A stretch of 64,000 nt of DNA from CAWVSB01 sp046710535 (lineage in GTDB: Bacteria > Pseudomonadota > Gammaproteobacteria > Pseudomonadales > CAWVSB01), in contig JBKEHH010000002.1 in assembly GCA_046710535.1 (NCBI GenBank), positions 124,001 through 188,000 of the forward strand, given 5' to 3'. A model generated the notes under the pieces. That model was given only the letters and a program-made list of their open reading frames with translations. It was not told the origin of the DNA and made no database searches. The position numbers and the translations under genes were made by a program. How positions within the stretch are numbered: the stretch's first letter is position 1; the number at the start of each line of letters is the position of its first letter. Of this stretch, positions 51,799 to 61,091 are shown piece by piece.

Positions 51799-51802
51799 CC
51801 GC

Positions 51803-52906
51803 TTATTGCGGTCTACTGCCAACTAAAACCGGAATTGATATTTGTTCTTTGTTACGTAAAACATTAACGGTAATCTCTTGCCCCGGCATCATTCTTGCGA
51901 CCTCAAGGCTATCAGTTCTGCCGTTGCCTGCTGAGCTACCGTTGATACTAGTGATGATGTCTCCGGGCTCTAAACCTGCAGAATCTGCAGGCCCGGTAGG
52001 ATAAATCCCTGTTATCACTAAACCTTGCGAACTTGGTAGGCCCATTTCATTAGCGACTGCAGCTAATAGTTGTTTTACTTCTACGCCGAGCCAGCCGCGG
52101 GTAACCTTGCCATAGTCAATTAAGTCGTTCATCACATATTGGGCAATATCTACCGGAATCGCTAACCCTATACCTTGGCTGCTGCCATTGCGGCTAAAAA
52201 TAGCTGAGTTAATGCCCAGTAATTTGCCATTAGCATCAACTAATGCGCCGCCAGAATTACCAGGGTTTATATCGGCATCTGTCTGTAGGTAGTTTTCATA
52301 GGTACTAATATTTAAGCCATAGCGCCCAGTTGCGCTTACGATACCTTGAGTTACTGTTTGTCCAAAGCCAAATGGATTGCCGATGGCGAGCACAATATCG
52401 CCAACGCGGGCGGCTCCTGTTGGGGCAAAACTAATGGGTTGTAAGTTGTCTAAATCTATTTTTAATACGGCTAGGTCGGTTTCTTTATCTCGGCCAACAA
52501 TTTTTGCCAGTGTTTCTCTGCCATCAAAAAGGGATATTAATATTTCATCGGCGCCTGCAATAACATGGTAATTAGTTAGTAGATATCCGCGTTCGTCGAA
52601 GATAACACCGCTGCCCAGACTGGTTTGTGGGCGCTGTGGTTGTGATTGTCTTCGACGCTCGAAGTATTGTTGAAATCTAGGATCATCTGCTAGTGGATGT
52701 TTTTGTCCGATGACGGTTTTGGTGGTGTAGATATTGACCACTGACGGGGCTGCTAGATTTACCGCGTTAGCGAAGGAGTTAACCTGATTGGCTTGTTGTT
52801 CTTTTGGCTCCATGCCAAATTTTTCTGGGTATAGTTGTAACAGTAGTGCTGCAAATAACACGCCGCAAAGCGCGGGCCAACTTATTGCTGCTAATATTTT
52901 AGCCAT
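51803..52906 (-). CDS. algW: Periplasmic serine protease DegS/AlgW family
   Basis: A 367-residue protein with an N-terminal membrane anchor (AAISWPALCGVLFAALLLQLYP), a trypsin-like domain with triad His (NYHVIAGADE), Asp (KETDLAVLKID) and Ser (NPGNSGGALV), and one PDZ domain (GPADSAGLEPGDIITSINGS). The single PDZ and the anchor place it with DegS/AlgW, which cleaves the anti-sigma factor RseA/MucA in envelope stress. Its position after hisD is the AlgW position of Pseudomonas. Confidence 0.93.
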   Translation of the reverse strand: MAKILAAISWPALCGVLFAALLLQLYPEKFGMEPKEQQANQVNSFANAVNLAAPSVVNIYTTKTVIGQKHPLADDPRFQQYFERRRQSQPQRPQTSLGSGVIFDERGYLLTNYHVIAGADEILISLFDGRETLAKIVGRDKETDLAVLKIDLDNLQPISFAPTGAARVGDIVLAIGNPFGFGQTVTQGIVSATGRYGLNISTYENYLQTDADINPGNSGGALVDANGKLLGINSAIFSRNGSSQGIGLAIPVDIAQYVMNDLIDYGKVTRGWLGVEVKQLLAAVANEMGLPSSQGLVITGIYPTGPADSAGLEPGDIITSINGSSAGNGRTDSLEVARMMPGQEITVNVLRNKEQISIPVLVGSRPQ

Positions 52907-52940
52907 TCCCGATTAGTCTCCGGCAGATTGCAGTGTAGAA

Positions 52941-52969
52941 TTGACCCATTATAGGGGTTAAATTATAAA
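52941..52969 (+). promoter_or_regulatory. Predicted sigma-70 promoter of the Nif3-like gene
   Basis: TTGACC (52941-52946) and TATAAA (52964-52969) with a 17-base spacer, 28 bases before the ATG. Close to consensus. Confidence 0.65.
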
Positions 52970-52996
52970 ATCCTACTAACAGATCAGGAATATGAG

Positions 52997-53752
52997 ATGA
53001 GTGTCGCTAGAACTGAAATAATGGCTGCGTTAAATGAATGGCTTGAGCCAGGCGCGTTTAATGATTATTGCCCTAATGGCTTGCAGATTGAGGGTTGTGG
53101 GCAGGTCTCTCATGTGGTGTCGGGGGTGACCGCATCTATGGCTTTAATCGAGCAAGCAATCGAGCAAAAAGCTGATATTTTGCTAGTGCATCATGGCTAT
53201 TTTTGGAAAGGTGAGAAGCCTGCCTTGGTTGGGATGAAATATCGGCGTATTAAAGCGTTAATCGACAATAATATTAATCTGGTAGCCTATCATTTACCGC
53301 TAGATTTTCATCAAGAGCTTGGCAATAACGTTAGCTTAGCGCAAAAATTGAATTTTAGTATTACTGGTCAGTTTGGAGCTGGTACTAGGCCTTTGGGGAT
53401 GGTCGGTGAGTTGAGCAACGCAATGACGGGCAGTGAGCTTGCCGAACATATAAGCCAATGTTTAGGGCGTGTACCGCAGCATATAGCCGCAGAAAAATTA
53501 ATTAAAACAGTGGCGTGGTGTACTGGTGCAGCGCAAAATTATATTGATGAGGCGATAGCCATTGGTGTTGATGCATATATAAGTGGCGAGATTTCAGAGC
53601 CTACCTTTCATAGTGCGCGTGAAGGGGGTATCCACTATTTTGGCGCAGGACACCATGCAACAGAAAGCTTTGGTGTTCAATGTTTGGGGAAAAAGTTAGC
53701 TCAAACATTTGGTATTAAACACACGTTTATTGATGTGCCTAACCCGATATAA
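52997..53752 (+). CDS. Nif3-like dinuclear metal-centre protein (YbgI family)
   Basis: A 251-residue protein of the Nif3/YbgI family, whose members have a di-metal site and possible GTP-cyclohydrolase-like fold but uncertain function. Metal-ligand segments VHHGYFWKG, AYHLPLDFH and the C-terminal GHHATESFGV are present, as is the DYCPNGLQIEG N-terminal signature. It is convergent with zapG, with one base between stops. Homologues sit by algW in Pseudomonas. Confidence 0.92.
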   Translation: MSVARTEIMAALNEWLEPGAFNDYCPNGLQIEGCGQVSHVVSGVTASMALIEQAIEQKADILLVHHGYFWKGEKPALVGMKYRRIKALIDNNINLVAYHLPLDFHQELGNNVSLAQKLNFSITGQFGAGTRPLGMVGELSNAMTGSELAEHISQCLGRVPQHIAAEKLIKTVAWCTGAAQNYIDEAIAIGVDAYISGEISEPTFHSAREGGIHYFGAGHHATESFGVQCLGKKLAQTFGIKHTFIDVPNPI

Positions 53753-53753
53753 A

Positions 53754-54224
53754 TCAAATAACTCTGGGAATTAGCTCGTCGTTAACGGTTTTTTTATCGC
53801 CTTTAATTCCAAAGCTTTCGTCTAGCATACCTGGCTCTAGGGGTGAGGTCTTGGGGGCATAGTCCAGAGGTGCTACCGTATCTGTTGTTATCTTTTGTTT
53901 AGTGATCCCTTCAATTTGCTCTTTCGCTGGGATAGTTTTAATCGAAGTGCTGTTATAAGGCGCGTCTGATAAAGAATGTGCGGCGTCAGCTAAATGGTTA
54001 TGCACATTGCGATACGATTCATTGAGCTCATCAATAAGTTTTGCCGTTTTTTCAAAATGCTGACTTACCTCTTGCTTGTAGGCATTCATTTTGTTTTCGG
54101 TATCGGTTAAATGCTTTTCCATTTTTGCGGTCTTTTTGCCATTGGCAGACAATAGGCGAGTTCCGATTATGCCTATAACAATTCCGACTGCTAAAGATAG
54201 TGTGCTTGAAAGTAACAGTTCCAT
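53754..54224 (-). CDS. zapG: ZapG/YhcB family (DUF1043) cell-division-linked membrane protein
   Basis: The 156-residue protein has one N-terminal membrane helix (LLSSTLSLAVGIVIGIIGTRLLS), a coiled coil (KMEKHLTDTENKMNAYKQEVSQHFEKTAKLIDEL), NVHNHLADAAHSL, and a disordered Pro/Thr/Lys tail with acidic end. YhcB/ZapG links the divisome and elongasome in relatives. It is divergent from zapE. Confidence 0.88.
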   Translation of the reverse strand: MELLLSSTLSLAVGIVIGIIGTRLLSANGKKTAKMEKHLTDTENKMNAYKQEVSQHFEKTAKLIDELNESYRNVHNHLADAAHSLSDAPYNSTSIKTIPAKEQIEGITKQKITTDTVAPLDYAPKTSPLEPGMLDESFGIKGDKKTVNDELIPRVI

Positions 54225-54375
54225 CGAATGATTACCTTTGTGAACTTGGTTAAGTAGGTGAATTCTTGATTGAATTAAAGCATGTTGGCTACTTTAGTGG
54301 AACACTAAGGTTTGCTTAAAAACAGCGGCAAAGATAAAATTGCCCACCTTTGTTGATACCGCCACATTACTGCAC

Positions 54376-55482
54376 ATGAATATGACACCGTTACAACATT
54401 ATCAACGAGACCTGAAGTCAGTTGGCTTTAACTATGATCCATCGCAAGAAGATGCGGTTAAGCATTTGCAACGTCTGTATGATGATTTGATTGCTACTGC
54501 TCGGCATAATGTGGGTTTTTGGTCGGTGCTTAAAGGTAAGCTTGGTATGGGCCGTCAGCATATAGCGCCGGTAAAAGGCTTATATTTTTGGGGTGGAGTG
54601 GGGCGCGGTAAAACCTACTTAATGGATAATTTTTATGAATGCCTGCCTTTTGACGACAAGCTAAGAACGCATTTTCATCGCTTTATGCGCCGCGTTCACA
54701 GTGAGCTAAATGATCTTTCAGGTGAGCAAGACCCGCTTAAATTAGTTGCGCAACGGTTGGCAAAAGAAACTCGTATTATCTGTTTTGATGAGTTTTTTGT
54801 TTCTGATATTACTGATGCAATGATACTGGCTGGCTTATTTGAATCATTGTTCGCGCATGGCGTTACGCTGGTTGCTACCTCAAATATTGTACCCGATGGC
54901 TTATATAGAAATGGTTTACAGCGAGCGCGTTTTTTACCAACCATTGAATTGATTAAAATACATACAGATATTGTTAATGTTGATGGTGGCGTAGATTATC
55001 GCCTGCGCGCGTTAGAGCAGGCCGAGCTGTTTCATTGGCCGCTGGATGCCGCTGCTGATGAAAGTTTGCTAAAAAGTTTTGAAAGCTTGGCGCCCGAAGA
55101 AGGTCATGCCGATGTGGATATTGAGATAGAGGGCAGGCCTATCCCCTCAAGATGGATTGGTGATGATGTGGTTTGGTTTGATTTTCCAGCGGTGTGCGAT
55201 GGGCCGCGAAGTCAAAATGACTATATAGAGCTAGCGCGGGAGTTCCATGCGGTATTGATTAGTAATGTCCCACAGTTTTCAAACCTGGATGATCAGGCTA
55301 GGCGGTTTGTTAATTTAGTTGATGAATTTTATGATCGTAATGTGAAATTGGTTTTATCAGCTGAAGTGAAGTTGGAAGAACTGTATCTGAAGGGTAACTT
55401 AAGTTTTGAGTTTGAACGCACTGTCAGTCGATTACTAGAAATGCAGTCACATGATTATTTGACTAAAGGCCATATGCCGTAA
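54376..55482 (+). CDS. zapE: Cell division ATPase ZapE
   Basis: About 368 residues from the ATG at 54376; an upstream in-frame TTG (54340) is less likely. ZapE is an AFG1-type ATPase that acts at the Z ring. Walker A GGVGRGKTYLMD and Walker B IICFDEFFVSDI are present, with ATSNIVPDGLYRNGLQRARFLP and the C-terminal YDRNVKLVLSAEV. No strong ribosome-binding site is seen before the chosen start. Confidence 0.94.
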   Translation: MNMTPLQHYQRDLKSVGFNYDPSQEDAVKHLQRLYDDLIATARHNVGFWSVLKGKLGMGRQHIAPVKGLYFWGGVGRGKTYLMDNFYECLPFDDKLRTHFHRFMRRVHSELNDLSGEQDPLKLVAQRLAKETRIICFDEFFVSDITDAMILAGLFESLFAHGVTLVATSNIVPDGLYRNGLQRARFLPTIELIKIHTDIVNVDGGVDYRLRALEQAELFHWPLDAAADESLLKSFESLAPEEGHADVDIEIEGRPIPSRWIGDDVVWFDFPAVCDGPRSQNDYIELAREFHAVLISNVPQFSNLDDQARRFVNLVDEFYDRNVKLVLSAEVKLEELYLKGNLSFEFERTVSRLLEMQSHDYLTKGHMP

Positions 55483-55529
55483 AAGCTATACTATTAGGTG
55501 CGTAAACTGCGAGGAAAATAATAACGACA

Positions 55530-56081
55530 ATGCTCATGATCGGTATGGTACTTTTTTTTGGTACCCACCTTATTCCCAATGTTGCTGGCGTGAGAGCTGG
55601 TTTAGTGTCTAGCCTTGGTGAAAAGCCTTATATGCTGGTTTCTACCATTTTGTCGCTGATTGGTATTACGTTAATGTTTATGGGTCGCTCAAGAGCCAAT
55701 TTTGAGTTGCTGTGGATAGCGCCAGGGTGGCTGCAGATTGTAACTATGATTTTTATGTTTGCGTCGCTTTGTTGTTTGTTGGCGATGTTTATGCCGACCA
55801 ACCTTAAAAAGTGGGTCCATCATCCTATGCTAGCGTTTATACTGCTGTTTGGGGTGGGGCATGTATTGTCAAACGGCGATATAGCGGCATTACTATTTTT
55901 TGGCAGTCTTGCAGTTTTTTCCTTATTTAAGATTATCTCGCTTAGCAAGCGCAAGCCTGGTGCTGGTTATATAGCTGTCAGTCTAGGTAAGGATTTGATT
56001 ATATTAGCAGCCACCTTTGTGGTTTACATTGGGGTTATCTATATTCATCCGTATCTGGCCGGCGGAGCTAAGGTGCTATAG
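55530..56081 (+). CDS. NnrU family membrane protein
   Basis: The 183-residue protein has about five or six hydrophobic segments and the NnrU opening (MVLFFGTHLIPNVAGVRAGLVSSLGEKPYMLVSTILSLIG). NnrU-like proteins were first tied to nitrite/nitric oxide metabolism, but many genomes carry them without denitrification genes. None is present here. It follows zapE by 47 bases. Confidence 0.85.
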   Translation: MLMIGMVLFFGTHLIPNVAGVRAGLVSSLGEKPYMLVSTILSLIGITLMFMGRSRANFELLWIAPGWLQIVTMIFMFASLCCLLAMFMPTNLKKWVHHPMLAFILLFGVGHVLSNGDIAALLFFGSLAVFSLFKIISLSKRKPGAGYIAVSLGKDLIILAATFVVYIGVIYIHPYLAGGAKVL

Positions 56082-56197
56082 TGCTGTTATGGATGTAACC
56101 TTATGTTTTTAAAAGATATTATTATATTTTCAGTGGAGGTGATTAACGCGCCATCCGCGTGCGCTGCAATTAGTTGATGAAACCGCCCTAACAGTGC

Positions 56198-56226
56198 TTG
56201 AAATGCCCCAGCCCTTTGTGTAGTAT
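56198..56226 (+). promoter_or_regulatory. Predicted sigma-70 promoter of rplM-rpsI
   Basis: TTGAAA (56198-56203), 17-base spacer, TAGTAT (56221-56226), followed by GC-rich TCGCGC near the start site, as is common for ribosomal-protein promoters. About 50 bases of leader precede rplM. Confidence 0.7.
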
Positions 56227-56283
56227 TCGCGCTCTTTTTAGGCAGGTCGACTTCTTAATAACCGGCTCCCAAGGTATAGATTG

Positions 56284-56712
56284 ATGAAAACATTTAGTGC
56301 AAGCCCAGAAACTGTCGAGCATGACTGGTTTTTGGTTGACGCCGAAGACAAAACACTAGGTCGTTTGGCTAGTGAAGTTGCTCACCGTTTACGTGGTAAG
56401 CATAAGGCTGAATATACGCCTCACGTTGATACTGGCGATTACATCGTAGTAGTTAACGCTGATAAAGTGCGTGTAACAGGCAAAAAGGCTACTGATAAAA
56501 TTTATTATACTCACTCTCAGTATCCTGGTGCTTTATCTCAGACATCTTTTCAAGAAATGCAAGATAAAGCTCCTGGCCGTGCTTTAGAGTTAGCAGTTAA
56601 AGGCATGTTGCCTAGAAACCCGCTAGGTCGTGCAATGGCTAGAAAACTTAAGGTCTATGCTGGTGCAAGTCACCCACATAGTGCTCAGCAACCTAAAGAA
56701 TTGAACATCTAA
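56284..56712 (+). CDS. rplM: Ribosomal protein L13
   Basis: The ATG at 56284 gives 142 residues, the E. coli length; a TTG one codon earlier is not needed. DWFLVDAEDKTLGRLASEVAHRLRGKHKAEYTPHVDTGD and AVKGMLPRNPLGRAMARKLKVY are conserved. It is the first gene of rplM-rpsI. Confidence 0.99.
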   Translation: MKTFSASPETVEHDWFLVDAEDKTLGRLASEVAHRLRGKHKAEYTPHVDTGDYIVVVNADKVRVTGKKATDKIYYTHSQYPGALSQTSFQEMQDKAPGRALELAVKGMLPRNPLGRAMARKLKVYAGASHPHSAQQPKELNI

Positions 56713-56723
56713 CGGATCGTATT

Positions 56724-57116
56724 ATGTCAGCTACTCAGTACTACGGCACTGGCCGTCGTAAAACAGCAACAGCAAGAGTTTTTCTTAACGATGGCTCTGG
56801 AACTATCACTATTAACAATCGCACTATCGAAGATTATTTCGGTCGTGAAGTTGCACGCATGATTGTGCGTCAACCTCTAGAGCTGGTTGACTTAGCCGAA
56901 AAGTTTGATTTGAACGTTACTGTTCGCGGCGGCGGCGGGTTTGGTCAAGCTGGTGCAATTCGTCACGGCATTACCCGTGCGCTGATGGAGTATGACGAAA
57001 CATTGCGTCAGCCATTACGTGCCGCTGGTTTCGTTACCCGTGATGCTCGTGAAGTCGAACGTAAAAAGGTTGGTTTACGCAAAGCTCGTAAACGTCCTCA
57101 GTTCTCAAAGCGTTAA
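56724..57116 (+). CDS. rpsI: Ribosomal protein S9
   Basis: The 130-residue protein has the N-terminal YYGTGRRKTATARV, GGGGFGQAGAIRHGI and the C-terminal RKARKRPQFSKR, whose last Arg contacts P-site tRNA. It follows rplM by 11 bases and is followed by a terminator. Confidence 0.99.
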   Translation: MSATQYYGTGRRKTATARVFLNDGSGTITINNRTIEDYFGREVARMIVRQPLELVDLAEKFDLNVTVRGGGGFGQAGAIRHGITRALMEYDETLRQPLRAAGFVTRDAREVERKKVGLRKARKRPQFSKR

Positions 57117-57135
57117 TTCGTTTTCTAGAATATCT

Positions 57136-57170
57136 AAAGCGCCCAGGGTGGATTCCACGCTGGGCGTTTT
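57136..57170 (+). terminator. Rho-independent terminator after rpsI
   Basis: GCGCCCAG pairs with CTGGGCGT, with an inner GTGG/CCAC stem, then four T. It starts about 20 bases after the rpsI stop. Confidence 0.85.
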
Positions 57171-57347
57171 GCTATGTGTAAGGTGCTTTTTTTAGCAAAT
57201 AAACAATGCCGAAAGTATCCTTTGTCCTTGTAAGGTTGGGGCATTTTCTTTAAAATTTGCCGCACTTGTTTCGGGGTGTATTTGGGCGTGTATTTCACGT
57301 ATGAATACAAAGTAAGCTAAAGCCAATAATGTTTGGAGATGAACGTC

Positions 57348-57923
57348 ATGACTGACGGGGTTAATTCGGGGCGCAGGCGGTTTTTAACAGCAGCAACCTC
57401 AGTGGTTGGTGCAGCTGGAGTAGTAGCAGTTGCAGTACCTTTTGTGGGTTCTTGGAATCCTAGTGCCAAAGCAAAAGCGGCCGGCGCACCAGTGAAAGTA
57501 GATATAAGTAAGGTAGAGTCAGGCCAGATGATAGTGGCTGAATGGCGCGGTAAGCCAGTCTATATCTTGCATCGTACTGATGAAGATCTCGCTAATTTGG
57601 ATAAGCAAACTGACTTGTTAGCCGACCCAGAATCAGCACGCCCTCAGCAACCTACTTACGTAACGGGTTCTGCTCGTTCAATTAAACCTAAGTATCTTGT
57701 AGCCGTTGGTTTGTGTACTCATTTGGGTTGTGCGCCTAAGTTTAGACCTGAAGTTGAAGCGGATTGGCTGGGCGGTTTCTACTGTCCTTGTCATGGTTCA
57801 AAGTTCGACTTGGCTGGACGTGTTTATAAGGGTGTTCCTGCTCCGACTAACTTAGAGGTTCCACCATACCGCTATGAAAGCGCTATGGTGATTGTTATTG
57901 GTGAAGACGAGGTCGATGCGTAA
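57348..57923 (+). CDS. petA: Ubiquinol-cytochrome c reductase Rieske iron-sulfur subunit
   Basis: With the ATG at 57348 (GGAG nine bases upstream) the protein has 191 residues. An ATG at 57339 abuts the GGAG and is unlikely. The Tat signal SGRRRFLTAA precedes the membrane helix. The 2Fe-2S ligands are in CTHLGCAPKF and CPCHGSKFD. It transfers electrons from quinol to cytochrome c1. It is the first of petA-petB-petC, overlapping petB in a TAATG junction. Confidence 0.97.
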   Translation: MTDGVNSGRRRFLTAATSVVGAAGVVAVAVPFVGSWNPSAKAKAAGAPVKVDISKVESGQMIVAEWRGKPVYILHRTDEDLANLDKQTDLLADPESARPQQPTYVTGSARSIKPKYLVAVGLCTHLGCAPKFRPEVEADWLGGFYCPCHGSKFDLAGRVYKGVPAPTNLEVPPYRYESAMVIVIGEDEVDA

Positions 57924-59170
57924 TGGGTAAGTTATTAATAGGTCTTCGTGATTGGGTAGATGAGCGTCTGCCCATCATGCGTGCATGGGATACCCATCTG
58001 GCTAAATACTATGCACCGAAAAACTTTAACTTCTGGTACTTTTTTGGCGTACTGGCAATGGTGGTATTAGTAAATCAGTTGCTTACTGGGTTTTGGTTAA
58101 CCATGATGTATGAACCAACGCCTGAAGGCGCGTTTGCATCTGTTGAATATATTATGCGTGACGTGGATTATGGTTGGATTATTCGTTATATGCACTCTAC
58201 CGGCGCATCGGCATTTTTTGCTGTTATTTACCTGCATATGTTCCGCGGCATTATCTATGGTTCATACAAAAAACCACGCGAGCTAGTGTGGATATTCGGT
58301 TGTGTGATTTATGTGGCGCTAATGGCTGAAGGTTTCTTAGGTTACGTATTACCTTGGGGGCAAATGTCATACTGGGGTGCTCAGGTAATCGTGTCATTGT
58401 TTGGCGCTATTCCGGTTGTTGGTGAAGACATTGTCCAGTGGATCAGAGGCGATTATTTGATCTCTGGAGTAACGCTAAACCGTTTCTTTGCGCTGCATGT
58501 GGCTATTGTGCCGTTAGTGATCGTTGCTTTGGTTGTACTACACTTATTAGCGCTGCATGAAGTTGGCTCTAACAATCCAGATGGTGTCGACATTAAGAAA
58601 CACAAAGATGCGAATGGGGTGCCTTTAGATGGTATCGCTTTCCATCCGTATTACACGGTGCACGACTTAGTAGGTATCTCGGTCTTCTTGTTCGTGTTCT
58701 GTTCAATCTTGTTCTTTATGCCAGAGATGGGTGGTTACTTCTTAGAATATGCAAACTTTGAAGAAGCTAATGCGCTTAAAACTCCTGATCATATCGCGCC
58801 GGTTTGGTACTTCACCCCGTTCTACGCAATGTTGCGTGCGGTGACCTTCCCGTTGTTTGGGGTTGATGCCAAGTTCTGGGGTTTTGTGGTAATGGCTGCA
58901 GCAATAGCAATATTCTTTATATTGCCTTGGTTGGATCGTAGTCCAGTTAAGTCTTGGCGCTACAAAGGGATACTAACTAAGATCGCCATTATAAGCTTTG
59001 CCATATCATTTGTTGTACTGGGTTATCTTGGCGTTAAGCCTGCGACTGCTGGCCGTACCATGGTGGCTCAAATATTTACGGTTATTTACTTCTTGTTCTT
59101 TTTGCTGATGCCTATTTACACGAGGATTGAAGCAACCAAGCCTGTGCCAGAAAGGGTGACAATGAGATGA
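57923..59170 (+). CDS. petB: Cytochrome b of the bc1 complex
   Basis: A 415-residue eight-helix membrane protein that binds two haems b. RYMHSTGASAFFAVIYLHMFRGIIYGSYKKPRE, GYVLPWGQMSYWGAQVI and FFALHVAIVPLVIVALVVLHLLALHEVGSNNPDG carry the haem and quinone-site residues; the PEWY-type motif here reads APVWYFTPFY. The stop overlaps the petC start (ATGA). Confidence 0.97.
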   Translation: MGKLLIGLRDWVDERLPIMRAWDTHLAKYYAPKNFNFWYFFGVLAMVVLVNQLLTGFWLTMMYEPTPEGAFASVEYIMRDVDYGWIIRYMHSTGASAFFAVIYLHMFRGIIYGSYKKPRELVWIFGCVIYVALMAEGFLGYVLPWGQMSYWGAQVIVSLFGAIPVVGEDIVQWIRGDYLISGVTLNRFFALHVAIVPLVIVALVVLHLLALHEVGSNNPDGVDIKKHKDANGVPLDGIAFHPYYTVHDLVGISVFLFVFCSILFFMPEMGGYFLEYANFEEANALKTPDHIAPVWYFTPFYAMLRAVTFPLFGVDAKFWGFVVMAAAIAIFFILPWLDRSPVKSWRYKGILTKIAIISFAISFVVLGYLGVKPATAGRTMVAQIFTVIYFLFFLLMPIYTRIEATKPVPERVTMR

Positions 59171-59970
59171 AAAATTTATTGATTGCTCTGCTGCTTGTTT
59201 TAGTACCGGTATCTATTTTTGCTGCAGGAGGTGGTAAAAGCTGTGGCACTATTGATTGCTACGATTTTGAGTCTGCGCTTAAAGATAATGCTTCGCTGCA
59301 AAGCGGTGCGATGTTGTTTGTAAACTATTGCATGGCTTGCCATGAAGCGGCTTACTCGCGCTACGAAAGAGTGGGTACTGACTTAGGTATTCCAATGGAT
59401 TTAGTTAGCAAACACCTAATTTTTGATGATTCAAAAGTAGGTAGTTTAATGACTAACGCCATGCCTGAAAAAGGAGCTAAAAAGTGGTTTGGTGCTACTC
59501 CTCCGGATTTGACATTAGTAGCCCGTGCACGTGGGGCTGACTGGCTGTATACCTATTTGCTAACTTTCTATCAAGACAAAAATCGTCCATGGGGTGTTAA
59601 TAATTTAGTATTTAAAGATGTAGGTATGCCTAACGTTTTGCTTGAGCTGCAAGGCCATCAAAATTGTATTCCTGCATTAGCAGTTGCCGCAAATGGCGGT
59701 CTTAAGCAAGACCCATTAACAGGTGATTTTTTAGAGGATGAAGATCCTGCTCATGCCTGTGGTCGAGTAACGCATGTTGAAGGTACTGGTAGTTTGACTC
59801 CAGAAGAGTTTGAAACAGCCATATTCGACTTGACCAATTATATGGTCTATATGGCTGAGCCTATGGCTCTTGAGCGTGAAAGAATGGGTATCTACGCCTT
59901 GTTATTTATTGCGTTGTTATTTGTGTTCACTTACATGCTCAATCGTGAGTATTGGAAAGACGTTCATTAA
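59167..59970 (+). CDS. petC: Cytochrome c1
   Basis: A 267-residue protein with signal peptide (NLLIALLLVLVPVSIFAAG), haem c motif CMACH, and a C-terminal anchor (IYALLFIALLFVFTYMLNREYWKDVH). The sixth ligand Met is probably in NAMPEKGAKKWFGATPPDLTL or the following segment. It completes bc1 and is followed by a strong terminator. Confidence 0.96.
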   Translation: MKNLLIALLLVLVPVSIFAAGGGKSCGTIDCYDFESALKDNASLQSGAMLFVNYCMACHEAAYSRYERVGTDLGIPMDLVSKHLIFDDSKVGSLMTNAMPEKGAKKWFGATPPDLTLVARARGADWLYTYLLTFYQDKNRPWGVNNLVFKDVGMPNVLLELQGHQNCIPALAVAANGGLKQDPLTGDFLEDEDPAHACGRVTHVEGTGSLTPEEFETAIFDLTNYMVYMAEPMALERERMGIYALLFIALLFVFTYMLNREYWKDVH

Positions 59971-59976
59971 TTTTTT

Positions 59977-60006
59977 CGGCAGGTAATTCTACCTGCCGTT
60001 ATTTTT
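59977..60006 (+). terminator. Rho-independent terminator after petC
   Basis: CGGCAGGTA/TACCTGCCG is a perfect 9-bp stem with a 4-base loop, followed by TTATTTTT. It begins 7 bases after the petC stop. Confidence 0.92.
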
Positions 60007-60025
60007 GTAATTTGAGGTTTCCCCT

Positions 60026-60658
60026 ATGGGTGTTATGGCTAAACGGTCTTCAATGACCTTTTTCTCTGATGGTACTAGTCACTATAGTCACCGTGTACGC
60101 ATTGTATTGGCTGAAAAAGGTGTGACAGTTGATATTGTTGACGCAAGCCCTGATGATTTACCTGAAGAGGTGTCAGAGCTAAATCCGTATAATAGTCTCC
60201 CCACATTACTTGATCGTGACTTAGCCTTATATGAGTCCAAAGTAATGATGGAATATTTGGATGAGCGATTTCCTCACCCACCATTGTTGCCGGTATATCC
60301 GGTTGCACGTGGGCAGTGTCGTTTGTGGATGTATCGGATTGAGCGCGATTGGTGTTCTTTGGTTGACATTATTATTAAGGGCAAGGACGATTCAAAAGTT
60401 GTAGAAAAAGCGCGTAAAGATTTGCGCGATAGCTTGTTAAGTATTGCACCAATTTTCGCTGAAATGCCTTTCTTTCTCAGCGAAGAATTTACTCTAGTTG
60501 ATTGTTGCTTGACGCCTATTTTATGGCGCCTACCGTCGTTAGGGGTTCAGCTGCCTCAGACTAAGCAGTCTAAACCACTGATCGACTATATGGGCCGGAT
60601 GTTTGAAATGCCTTCATTTCAGGCTAGTCTATCCGATCAAGAAACGGAGATGCACTAA
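60026..60658 (+). CDS. sspA: Stringent starvation protein A
   Basis: The 210-residue GST-fold protein binds RNA polymerase and alters transcription in stationary phase. MTFFSDGTSHYSHRVRIVLAEKGV, NPYNSLPTLLDRDLALYES and MEYLDERFPHPPLLP are typical. GAGG lies 8 bases before the ATG. A separate transcript from petC is likely because of the terminator; sspB follows 26 bases later. Confidence 0.97.
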   Translation: MGVMAKRSSMTFFSDGTSHYSHRVRIVLAEKGVTVDIVDASPDDLPEEVSELNPYNSLPTLLDRDLALYESKVMMEYLDERFPHPPLLPVYPVARGQCRLWMYRIERDWCSLVDIIIKGKDDSKVVEKARKDLRDSLLSIAPIFAEMPFFLSEEFTLVDCCLTPILWRLPSLGVQLPQTKQSKPLIDYMGRMFEMPSFQASLSDQETEMH

Positions 60659-60674
60659 CAGATCTTTCTGTTAG
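60655..60674 (+). promoter_or_regulatory. Hairpin at the sspA-sspB junction
   Basis: CTAACAG and CTGTTAG are perfect 7-bp arms with a 6-base loop. The first arm covers the sspA stop codon, and the structure ends 10 bases before sspB. No T-run follows, so it is not a terminator; an mRNA stability or translation element is possible. Confidence 0.45.
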
Positions 60675-60684
60675 TTAGCCGTTA

Positions 60685-61077
60685 ATGGACTCTACCGAAA
60701 TCCCAATGACATCGAGCAGGCCTTATTTACTTAAGGCTATGTTCGATTGGATTGTTGATAATGATTGCACTCCGTATGTGCTGGTGGATGCCAATATTGC
60801 TGGAGTATCTGTTCCACAAAATTTCGTCAAAGCCGGTGAAATAGTATTGAATATCTCTCCAGGCGCGGTCGTCGGAATGGATATGAATATGGAGTCATTG
60901 AGTTTTAATGCTAGATTTGGTGGCGTACCAACAGATATTTATACGCCGATTATCGCGATCAAAGGGATTTATGCACGTGAGAATGGCAAAGGTATGATGT
61001 TCGAATACGAAGAGCTTCCGCCGCAACCATCGACACCGAAAAAATCAGCCAGACCTAGCCTAACTGTGGTTAAGTAA
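60685..61077 (+). CDS. sspB: ClpXP adaptor protein SspB
   Basis: A protein of 130 residues that delivers ssrA-tagged proteins to ClpXP. The substrate-binding domain (SSRPYLLKAMFDWIVDNDCTPYVLVDA; NISPGAVVGMDMNMESLSFNARFGG) is followed by a flexible Pro/Ser-rich linker. The C-terminal RPSLTVVK is the ClpX-docking tail. The linker is shorter than in E. coli. Confidence 0.96.
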   Translation: MDSTEIPMTSSRPYLLKAMFDWIVDNDCTPYVLVDANIAGVSVPQNFVKAGEIVLNISPGAVVGMDMNMESLSFNARFGGVPTDIYTPIIAIKGIYARENGKGMMFEYEELPPQPSTPKKSARPSLTVVK

Positions 61078-61091
61078 GCGCTAATATTTTA

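Noticed and set aside
51970..51996. CCTGCAGA/TCTGCAGG inverted repeat with flanking CCGGG/CCCGG inside the DegS/AlgW gene
   Set aside because: The arms are separated by one base and the flanking pair is offset by a 7-base bulge. It encodes conserved PDZ residues (DSAGLEPGD) in GC-rich codons, so chance is an adequate explanation.
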